Assembly (NCBI GenBank): GCA_947176455.1 | Contig: CAMWQQ010000150.1 | Span: forward strand, 1-5,102 | Direction: 5' to 3' | Source of the DNA: an uncultured Odoribacter sp. | GTDB lineage: Bacteria > Bacteroidota > Bacteroidia > Bacteroidales > Marinifilaceae | Length of the DNA: 5,102 bases | Part shown: positions 1-5,102 of the stretch, in pieces | Numbering within the stretch: the stretch's first letter is position 1 | Layout: each line of letters starts with the position of its first letter | Notes under the pieces: model-generated | What the model was told of the DNA's origin: nothing | Database searches by the model: none | What the model saw: only the letters and a program-made list of their open reading frames with translations | Program-made: the position numbers and the translations under genes

Positions 1-474
1 TCATTATATATGTGGATTTCTTTAAAGAAATATTTTTCCTCTGGGAATAAAGGAAATTTCTATTGGGAGTAAGGTTAACTTCATTACCGGAACGGGAATC
101 TTCGAGTGTACTGAAATATTCCTGCTTGTCCTCCTTGAAAATAATTGCCAACGGAGATCATGACAGGCAAAAATATAATTCACAAGAGTATAGTCTTATA
201 GTCTGCAAAAGAATGTATTGCGACAAGATAAAAATGAGCGACGCAAGATTATATATCTTTTCTATTCTCTAAACGTTTTCAGTTCCATGTCCGCAAAATA
301 TTTTCGCAACCTTTAGAGTCCAGTTCTAAACTAATCGGAACATCATTATAAAAAAGAGGGGGGGGCTCTTTTTTGCGCGACCTTTTCTTCTGAGCCCCCC
401 AAGAGATTTAGCCTTTATCTGTTGAAAGGAAAATAATACGTCCCGTATAAAATCACAACCCTCATCAGGATATA
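1..474. other. AT-rich stretch without a supportable gene
   Basis: This left flank has no gene I can defend. It is visibly more AT-rich than the coding part of the window. A plus-strand frame from a TTG at 63 to 272 exists, but it has no signal peptide, recognisable motif or credible upstream signal. On the minus strand, one frame is open from 157 to the window edge (52 codons without an ATG start) and an overlapping one from 195 to 25. Two overlapping open frames of similar length suggest chance or decayed sequence, not a gene. A 7-bp inverted repeat (CTCTAAA 267-273, TTTAGAG 312-318) encloses a small AT-rich palindrome around 293-307. The only strong structure is the hairpin region at 350-400, listed separately. 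I found no tRNA, rRNA or insertion-sequence end. Confidence 0.5.
350..400 (-). terminator. Terminator-like G8-tract hairpin region
   Basis: Read on the minus strand, a perfect 9-bp GC-rich stem (GGGGGGCTC, 400-392, pairing with GAGCCCCCC, 368-360) with a 23-base loop is followed by CCTCTTTTTT. This is the layout of an intrinsic terminator. A second hairpin uses some of the same bases: AAAAAAGAG (350-358) pairs with CTCTTTTTT (366-374) across a seven-G loop, and it is symmetrical enough to form in RNA from either strand. The two structures exclude each other. It lies 75 bases beyond the first terminator of the Kelch gene, so it could be a back-up terminator for that transcript. No other minus-strand gene is visible that it would serve. 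Confidence 0.5.
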
Positions 475-504
475 AAAAATGGGATGCTTTCACATCCCAT
501 TTTT
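475..504 (-). terminator. Intrinsic terminator of the Kelch lipoprotein gene
   Basis: There is a perfect 12-bp inverted repeat, AAAAATGGGATG (475-486) and CATCCCATTTTT (493-504), with a six-base loop. On the minus strand the stem ends in a U-run, and it begins 17 bases past the TGA of the Kelch gene. The A-run on the other side means it could also stop transcription entering from the left. Confidence 0.85.
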
Positions 505-521
505 GCTATTCTGTTGACATA

Positions 522-1595
522 TCAATAGTCATTCTGGTCGTCTTCATCCACACCAGGAATAAATTTCCAAGTGGAGTTGTCATTGGCATCCGTATAGGAG
601 GAACCGCCGACGGTGACATAACCATAACCGTCCAGCGAGAAAGCGACTCCGGCAACCCGAGTCATCATCGCTGACGGGAATTCGGTCACTTCATACCAAC
701 GGTCTTTTTCCAAGCGGTATTCCCAAGCCGTCCTGGTGCCAACACCACCGCAAATGTATCCTTTCCGTCCATCCCTGTCTGAGGTAAACGCCATGGCGTA
801 GCTTCTGGGGATTTTCCCGTAATCGTCGTTAAAGCTACCGTCCAAATCCTGCAGAGGTCTTTTCTTGTCCCAAGTCGTTCCATCAAAAATATTAACATCC
901 GTCACATTGCTTCTGCCATTCGAACCCAGGCAAACAATCGCTTTCCCATCCAATACGAAAACGACAGCCCCAACGCAAGCATCTCCTTTAATCGCCATTT
1001 CACTCCATTTACCGGTAGCAGGGTCATACTCGTAAATGTTTTTGGAAACCCGTCCGTCTACCTGCCCTGTTCCGACGTATCCTTTGCCATTCAGCGTAAA
1101 TCCGATTCCGCCCCAGAACCTGCAAGCAAGAGTATCCTCTACAAATTCACTGATATCGGTCTTGGCATATTCATCACCATTCTTTATCCATTCTCCGGTT
1201 TTCAGATTCAGTTTATAAAAATCGCTGTAATAATGGTCTTTCTTGTCTGCCGAAGAAGACTTATCCCGGAAACCGGCTCCGACAAAAGCGGTGTCACCGA
1301 TGACAAAAGAAACCGAACCCTTACGCCCTTCTACCGGGAAATTTCCGATATTTTTCCAATCCTTGCCGTCGAATCTATAAAAATTCCGCAAGAACTTGTC
1401 CTGCGTACTCAGTCCCGCATTATATCCCATTCCGATATAAGCCGCATTTCCGTACTCAAACGAAGTTGCCAATACACGGTAATCACCGGGGAATGCATTG
1501 GATTTCTCCCAGTCTCCCCATGTATCGTCATCGGAATCACAAGCCGAGAAGAAGATTCCCAAAGCGATCAGGCATAAAAAATTCACCTTTTTCAT
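522..1595 (-). CDS. Kelch-repeat beta-propeller lipoprotein, probably surface-exposed
   Basis: The 357-residue protein starts with a lipoprotein signal peptide: Lys2-Lys3, a hydrophobic core 4-16, and lipobox FSAC with Cys19. The next residues are DSDDD, which fit the Ser-Asp-rich lipoprotein export signal described in Bacteroidota, so the protein is likely flipped to the cell surface. The rest divides into six Kelch-like repeats at about 43-90, 92-141, 160-202, 207-247, 264-307 and 314-348. They share a hydrophobic strand, a Gly pair or Gly-x-Gly turn (GYVGTG 172-177, CGG 282-284, VGG 329-331), and a Tyr/Phe followed about ten residues later by Trp (YEYDPATGKW 188-197, WEYRLEKDRW 291-300). 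Six blades would close one propeller. The C-terminus is a short acidic tail. Four cysteines remain in the mature part (158, 207, 222, 282). Kelch propellers include galactose oxidase and sialic-acid mutarotases, but no active-site set is recognisable, so binding is as likely as catalysis. It is divergent from the DUF4270 operon and has its own terminator. ATG 1595 is chosen because it gives the complete signal peptide. Confidence 0.88.
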   Translation of the reverse strand: MKKVNFLCLIALGIFFSACDSDDDTWGDWEKSNAFPGDYRVLATSFEYGNAAYIGMGYNAGLSTQDKFLRNFYRFDGKDWKNIGNFPVEGRKGSVSFVIGDTAFVGAGFRDKSSSADKKDHYYSDFYKLNLKTGEWIKNGDEYAKTDISEFVEDTLACRFWGGIGFTLNGKGYVGTGQVDGRVSKNIYEYDPATGKWSEMAIKGDACVGAVVFVLDGKAIVCLGSNGRSNVTDVNIFDGTTWDKKRPLQDLDGSFNDDYGKIPRSYAMAFTSDRDGRKGYICGGVGTRTAWEYRLEKDRWYEVTEFPSAMMTRVAGVAFSLDGYGYVTVGGSSYTDANDNSTWKFIPGVDEDDQNDY

Positions 1596-1639
1596 AAACT
1601 ATTTTTATCCATTAATTACTATTCGCCATAATTGTCTGG

Positions 1640-1672
1640 CAAAACTACATATTTTTTGGGGATAATTCCAAG
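1640..1672 (-). promoter_or_regulatory. Predicted promoter of the Kelch gene
   Basis: Read on the minus strand, TAGTTTTG (1647-1640) matches the Bacteroidota -7 consensus TAnnTTTG exactly. CTTG (1672-1669) matches three of four bases of the -33 TTTG, with a 21-base spacer. Transcription would start near 1633, giving a leader of about 38 bases before the ATG at 1595. This is a consensus match only. Confidence 0.55.
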
Positions 1673-1771
1673 CGAAACCCCATTTAAAATCAAAAAGAAC
1701 ATGCGATTATGTATTTTTAACAAAGGCATCAAATCCTAAATTACCTTAATTATGCCTTAAGTGTTCTCTCC

Positions 1772-1802
1772 TTCCGCAAGAAAATGGAAATCCTTGGCGG
1801 AA
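1772..1802. repeat. Inverted repeat overlapping the DUF4270 promoter
   Basis: TTCCGCAAG (1772-1780) and CTTGGCGGAA (1793-1802) are complementary over 9 bp with one bulged G, around a 12-base spacer. The right arm contains the bases proposed as the -33 element, so a protein bound here could block the rightward promoter. A run of five T follows (1803-1807), so as plus-strand RNA it would also resemble a terminator, although no plus-strand gene lies just upstream. It is either an operator or a stop against read-through. Confidence 0.4.
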
Positions 1803-1827
1803 TTTTTAGAAAATAACTTTATCTTCG
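1793..1827 (+). promoter_or_regulatory. Predicted promoter of the DUF4270-barrel operon
   Basis: TATCTTCG (1820-1827), followed by CACC, differs at one base from the Bacteroidota -7 consensus TAnnTTTG. An overlapping alternative, TAACTTTA (1814-1821), also has one mismatch. CTTG (1793-1796) is a possible -33 element, 23 bases from the first choice and 17 from the second, so neither spacing is ideal. The start of transcription would fall near 1834, leaving a very short leader before the ATG at 1850. Confidence 0.45.
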
Positions 1828-1849
1828 CACCGGATAAAAACATACAAAC

Positions 1850-3196
1850 ATGTTGCGAATCATTGCTTTCATATCAGCCCTGCTCTGTCTGGCATACGCT
1901 TGCAACAACGATTTGTCGACTATCGGGCAAGGGATGATCAACAACAACAATTATATCGGAGAAGAGAGTTTGATGCTGACCAACACGGCGACCGTCAAGG
2001 CGGACTCTTTCATCACTTCGTGCGGAGAGTATGCCACTTCTTCAAGCTACATCAACCTGTTGGTCATGGGCAGATACGAAGACGAATACAGCGGTACGAC
2101 CGAAGCCACGCCCTGTTTTCAGATAGCCCCGGCTTCAGTGTTGTCTCTCCCGAACAACGCGGTTCTGGATTCCACGACTCTCCATTTCGCCTATGCAGGC
2201 AACCTCTGGGGCGATACGCTTTACGACATCAAATTGCAAACGTTCCACCTCTATCAGCTGAAGGAATTTCCAGAACTGAACTACGACAACAACACGTATT
2301 TCTACAACACGCAGCCGGTCGATATCGACAAACGGATTGCCACCACCACGTTCTACCCTTATCGCACCAACCTGGCAAAAGCCTATTTCAAAATAGACCC
2401 GGAAGTCGGCGAGGACTTGTTTGACCGGATGATGTACCGCCGGGGCAAGGACGATGACATTTACGACAACAGTGCGGCAGGCAATTTCACCTATTACAAT
2501 TTTCTTCAATACTTTAAGGGGCTTGCCATTGTCGCCGATGAAGGCAACAACTGCCTGATGACCATTCACGCATTAAGCGACAGCCTGTATATGCAATTCC
2601 ATTACTCCGTGAACGGAACCTCCAGTACCCTGCGTTTTCCGCTCACCCAAAGGGAATACCAATACAACCGAATCGTGAACACCCCGACAGCAACCTTCGA
2701 ATCCCTGACCGACCAGCAACAGGAAGTCACCTTTGAGGAAGCCGACAACAAAGCCTTCACCCAAGGAATGTGCGGATACATGACCAAGCTGACGTTGCCG
2801 GAAGCTCCGCACTACGACAAATACATGACCATTATCAAAGCGCAACTTGAAATCAAACCGGATTTCATGTACAATAACCCCATCGCTTTACCGGCGACCA
2901 TCAACGTGTACACCACCAACGACCGGAACGAGTTCACCGGCATGCTTTACAACAACAGTGAATCGACCGTGACCGGCACGCTGGTGAAAAACGACCAGAA
3001 CACCGAGGACACCCGCTATATCTTCGACGTCACCGAATATTATCAGAACCTCAGCGCAGCCCCTCCCATGGGAAAAGGGCAGCAAGTGTTGCTGAGCGTC
3101 CCAAACGACGGCTATTCCAGCAAAGGCATCTCCTTCGATCAAATGGTCGTTCTGGAAGAACCGGTGCTGAGAGTCTATTACGCTAAATATAAATAA
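1850..3196 (+). CDS. DUF4270 domain lipoprotein
   Basis: The 448-residue protein begins with a lipoprotein signal peptide: Arg3, a hydrophobic core 4-16, and lipobox AYAC with Cys18. The following residues NNDLST lack an acidic cluster, so the default location is the periplasmic face of the outer membrane. The rest matches my recollection of DUF4270, a family of unknown function largely confined to Bacteroidota. Supporting marks are the early IGQGMI stretch (25-30), TATVKADSFITS (46-57), the central YFKGLAIVAD (221-230), QGMCGYMTKLTLP (305-317), and an end rich in beta strands, with DVTEYYQNL (393-401) and VLRVYYAKYK (439-448). It is rich in Asn, Tyr and Thr and has no transmembrane helix after the signal. 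Cysteines 58, 89, 235 and 308 could form disulfides. The barrel gene follows 20 bases later, so the two are probably cotranscribed and may cooperate. As I recall, DUF4270 genes in other Bacteroidota often sit beside glycogen synthase; none is visible here. The family call is good, but the function is unknown. Confidence 0.85.
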   Translation: MLRIIAFISALLCLAYACNNDLSTIGQGMINNNNYIGEESLMLTNTATVKADSFITSCGEYATSSSYINLLVMGRYEDEYSGTTEATPCFQIAPASVLSLPNNAVLDSTTLHFAYAGNLWGDTLYDIKLQTFHLYQLKEFPELNYDNNTYFYNTQPVDIDKRIATTTFYPYRTNLAKAYFKIDPEVGEDLFDRMMYRRGKDDDIYDNSAAGNFTYYNFLQYFKGLAIVADEGNNCLMTIHALSDSLYMQFHYSVNGTSSTLRFPLTQREYQYNRIVNTPTATFESLTDQQQEVTFEEADNKAFTQGMCGYMTKLTLPEAPHYDKYMTIIKAQLEIKPDFMYNNPIALPATINVYTTNDRNEFTGMLYNNSESTVTGTLVKNDQNTEDTRYIFDVTEYYQNLSAAPPMGKGQQVLLSVPNDGYSSKGISFDQMVVLEEPVLRVYYAKYK

Positions 3197-3216
3197 CCGG
3201 AATACAACCCGACACC

Positions 3217-4488
3217 ATGATAAAAAGAATCCTTCTCTGCCTGTTGCTGTCTGTCGCATTCCTGAAACTGCAAGCCCAGGAAAACATCGGTTCGCCGTAT
3301 TCCGTGTACGGCATCGGACTGCTACCGGCAAACCAAGGCCCTTACACGGCAATGGGAGGCGTATCGGCCGCCATGCGCGACAACCGAAACATCAACTTCC
3401 TAAATCCGGCATCCTATACAGCCCTGGACAGCAACCGCTATCATTTTCAACTGGGCATCAGCGGAGAATACGCCTACATTTCCACGCACAAGGAAAATTC
3501 AAATTACCGGGTGGCTCAGAATGCCGATTTGAACATGGCATTGCGTTTGTGCCGTAACCTGTATTTCTCATTCGGATTCACCGAAAAATCGGACATCGGC
3601 TATGACCTGAGATATTCCTACACCATTTCGGGCAGCACTCTCGGCAAGTTCAACCAGAACATTTCCGGAGAAGGGGGATTGAATGACTTGTATGCCGGAT
3701 TCGCCTGGAAATACAAAAACCTGTCCATCGGTACCAATTTCTCGTACCTTTTCGGAAAAATTGAAAAACGGCAGACGTTGACCGCAGATCTAGCCAACAG
3801 TTTTTACATCCGAACCAGCGAAAACAACCGGGTACGCAACTTTCTGTTTCAACCGGGCATACAGTATCATTTCCAACTGACCCCGAAATCCCGGATTACC
3901 ATAGGGACAAGCATGAACTTCACCCAAAAGCTGAAGGCAAAAAAAGAGTTCATCTCGTACAAGGTCAGCACTTCCAGCGGTAGCAACACCATGCTCGACG
4001 AAGAAACCCTCAGACGTGGATACATCAAATACCCCTTCCGCATCAACAGCGGTCTGACCTACCAGTTCAAAAACAAATGGCAGGCAGCCGCCGACTATAC
4101 GTTTCACAAAATGTCGGCTTACGAAGAGTTCAAAGTCAACCAGAAGCTGAAAGACTATTACAAAATCAACGCCGGCGTGACATGGACACCCGAAGAATCC
4201 GGCAGATTCTGGTGGCAACGCAACAAATACATGGCGGGTGGCTATTTCGTCAAATCGGAAATCCAGCTAAAGGAAACAAACATCAATACCTTTGGCGTCA
4301 CCCTGGGCACTCAGATGCCTTTTGTCATCAGGGTCGCAGGCAGGTGGCAGGAACTACTCCTTGGCGTCGCCTTGGACCTGGGCATGCGAGGTACCGAAAA
4401 GCAGGGAATGATCCAAGAAAAGTATGCCAAGCTCCGTCTCAACATCGCTTTCAAGGAACTCTGGTTCGTAAAGCAAAAGATTAACTAA
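3217..4488 (+). CDS. FadL-like outer-membrane beta-barrel protein
   Basis: The 423-residue protein has a classical signal peptide (Lys3-Arg4, hydrophobic core 5-16) with a likely signal peptidase I site at LQA-QEN after residue 20 and no lipobox cysteine. The N-terminal block 25-72 carries YGIGLL, AMGG (45-48), RDN (54-56) and NPASY (63-67). This resembles the hatch of FadL/OmpP1-type channels, which carry hydrophobic compounds across the outer membrane. From about 75 onward, alternating amphipathic strands rich in Tyr, Phe and Gly follow one another, for example LYFSFGF, LSIGTNFSYLFG and WQAAADYTFHKM. They fit a barrel of roughly a dozen or more strands, and the length is close to that of FadL proteins. 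The C-terminus (LRLNIAFKELWFVKQKIN) resembles the aromatic-rich final strand common in the Bacteroidota branch. It is the second gene of the DUF4270 operon and is followed by a terminator. Substrate specificity cannot be read from the sequence, and a different barrel family cannot be fully excluded. Confidence 0.75.
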   Translation: MIKRILLCLLLSVAFLKLQAQENIGSPYSVYGIGLLPANQGPYTAMGGVSAAMRDNRNINFLNPASYTALDSNRYHFQLGISGEYAYISTHKENSNYRVAQNADLNMALRLCRNLYFSFGFTEKSDIGYDLRYSYTISGSTLGKFNQNISGEGGLNDLYAGFAWKYKNLSIGTNFSYLFGKIEKRQTLTADLANSFYIRTSENNRVRNFLFQPGIQYHFQLTPKSRITIGTSMNFTQKLKAKKEFISYKVSTSSGSNTMLDEETLRRGYIKYPFRINSGLTYQFKNKWQAAADYTFHKMSAYEEFKVNQKLKDYYKINAGVTWTPEESGRFWWQRNKYMAGGYFVKSEIQLKETNINTFGVTLGTQMPFVIRVAGRWQELLLGVALDLGMRGTEKQGMIQEKYAKLRLNIAFKELWFVKQKIN

Positions 4489-4496
4489 ACATTAAC

Positions 4497-4528
4497 AACA
4501 AAACGATGAACATGCACATCGTTTTGTT
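4497..4528 (+). terminator. Intrinsic terminator of the DUF4270-barrel operon
   Basis: There is a perfect 12-bp inverted repeat, AACAAAACGATG (4497-4508) and CATCGTTTTGTT (4517-4528), with an eight-base loop and TGTTTTAT behind it. It begins 8 bases after the stop codon of the barrel gene. It separates the two-gene operon from the next gene. Confidence 0.85.
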
Positions 4529-4539
4529 TGTTTTATAAC

Positions 4540-4547
4540 TAACTTTG
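4540..4547 (+). promoter_or_regulatory. Predicted -7 element for the DUF4369 lipoprotein gene
   Basis: TAACTTTG matches the Bacteroidota -7 consensus exactly and lies 36 bases before the ATG at 4584, allowing a leader of about 30 bases. No TTTG lies at the usual 19-21 base distance, because that interval falls in the right arm of the preceding terminator. The TTTG copies at 4523 and 4527 are too close. Confidence 0.5.
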
Positions 4548-4583
4548 TATCTGTTAATTTTTTTATCATAAATTCACAAGACG

Positions 4584-5102
4584 ATGAAGAAAACTTTATT
4601 TCCAATTGCAGCTATCGCATTCTCCCTGGCCGCATGCGTTTCCACTCCGAAATTCACGATTAAGGGAACCATAGAAGGAGAACAGGAGGGCAAACAATCA
4701 AACAATGCGTATCTGGTGAACGGGAAAGACACTCTTGCCCAAGCGACCATCACCAACGGTAAATTCGTATTGACCGGCAACGTTGCCAACACAACAAGTG
4801 CTTACCTTATACTGGAAGGCAAAAGGATGGGGCTTCCTATCATTTTGGAAAACGCCAAGTACACCGTGGACTTCGACCTGAACAATCCAACGGAAACAAA
4901 AATTGAAGGTACTGAAAACCAGGGTATTTTGAACGAATTCATGGCCATACAGGGTGCACAACGAATGAATCAATCCAGAATCTTCCAAGAATACAGAGAA
5001 GCCGCCACAGCCAAAGATACCGCTAAACTCAGAGTGTTAGGCGAAGAGTTCGAGAAATCAAATAGGGAATCAACAGAAAAACAAGAAGCCTTGATTCAAG
5101 AC
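4584..5102 (+). CDS. DUF4369 lipoprotein, probable thioredoxin-family protein (3' truncated by window)
   Basis: The frame is open from the ATG at 4584 to the right edge, giving 173 residues with no stop. It starts with a lipoprotein signal peptide: Lys2-Lys3, a hydrophobic core, and lipobox LAAC with Cys18. Residues 24-115 look like DUF4369, an N-terminal beta domain found in Bacteroidota thiol-disulfide proteins: FTIKGTI, KDTLAQATITNGKFVLTG (48-65), LPIILEN (84-90), and IEGTENQGILNEF (107-119). Residues 120-173 are highly charged and probably helical, the usual linker before an AhpC/TSA- or TlpA-like thioredoxin domain. That domain and its CxxC motif would lie past the edge and are inferred only. 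If present, the protein would act in thiol-disulfide exchange in the periplasm. The residues after Cys18 (VSTPK) carry no surface-export signal. A terminator and a separate promoter-like site in front suggest it is transcribed apart from the DUF4270 operon. Confidence 0.82.
   Translation, partial: MKKTLFPIAAIAFSLAACVSTPKFTIKGTIEGEQEGKQSNNAYLVNGKDTLAQATITNGKFVLTGNVANTTSAYLILEGKRMGLPIILENAKYTVDFDLNNPTETKIEGTENQGILNEFMAIQGAQRMNQSRIFQEYREAATAKDTAKLRVLGEEFEKSNRESTEKQEALIQD

Noticed and set aside
168..175. Exact TAnnTTTG match on the minus strand (TATTTTTG)
   Set aside because: There is no -33 element at the right distance (nearest TTTG is 30 bases away) and no gene downstream; AT-rich sequence gives such matches by chance.
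63..272. A 69-codon plus-strand frame starting with TTG
   Set aside because: It has a rare start codon, no recognisable domain or signal, and lies in AT-rich sequence with competing open frames on the other strand.
415..465. A 16-codon minus-strand frame between the two terminator-like hairpins, starting MRVVILYG
   Set aside because: The setting is neat, but there is no promoter between the hairpins and a frame this short is expected by chance.
1036..1577. Plus-strand frames opposite the Kelch gene
   Set aside because: The minus-strand Kelch protein is coherent over its whole length, with a lipobox and six repeats, and explains this region.
1900..2424. Long alternative frames inside the DUF4270 gene, on both strands (also 2135-2569 and 2888-3352)
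   Set aside because: They overlap a well-supported gene and have low-complexity Arg/Gln/His- or Val-rich translations, typical of frame shadows.
3790..4484. Alternative frames inside the barrel gene, 3790-4218 on the minus strand and 4077-4484 on the plus strand
   Set aside because: The barrel frame has a signal peptide, beta-strand pattern and terminal strand; the others have no features of their own.
4574..4988. Minus-strand frames opposite the DUF4369 gene
   Set aside because: The plus-strand frame has a lipobox, a DUF4369 pattern and no stop to the window edge, so these are shadows.

Overview
The window comes from a member of the Bacteroidota, most likely a Bacteroidales gut-type organism. 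The predicted proteins include a DUF4270 lipoprotein and a DUF4369 lipoprotein, both typical of this phylum. Promoter-like sites fit the Bacteroidota -7 consensus TAnnTTTG, and no Shine-Dalgarno sequence precedes the starts. One lipoprotein also carries the Ser-Asp-rich surface-export signature known from Bacteroidota. The genus cannot be fixed from the sequence.

Layout from left to right: positions 1-474 are AT-rich and hold no gene I can support, but they contain a G8 tract inside a terminator-like structure at 350-400. A minus-strand gene (522-1595) encodes a six-bladed Kelch-type lipoprotein and ends in a clear intrinsic terminator at 475-504. A 254-base divergent intergenic region (1596-1849) carries a predicted promoter for each direction and an inverted repeat over the rightward promoter. 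On the plus strand, a DUF4270 lipoprotein (1850-3196) and a FadL-like outer-membrane beta-barrel (3217-4488) are 20 bases apart and share a terminator (4497-4528), so they form a compact two-gene operon. A new promoter-like site (4540-4547) then precedes a third plus-strand gene. This is a lipoprotein starting with DUF4369 that runs off the right edge and probably continues into a thioredoxin-like domain.

All four products are predicted to be exported and three are lipoproteins. The Kelch protein has a surface-export signal after its lipid cysteine. The DUF4270 protein lacks one and probably faces the periplasm. The barrel would span the outer membrane between them. That the three form one envelope module is an inference from gene arrangement and sorting signals; no substrate or biochemical function can be read from the sequence. 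I see no mobile element, CRISPR array, tRNA or rRNA. The most interesting points are the possible inside/barrel/outside set, the alternative hairpins around the G8 tract, and the inverted repeat on the DUF4270 promoter.
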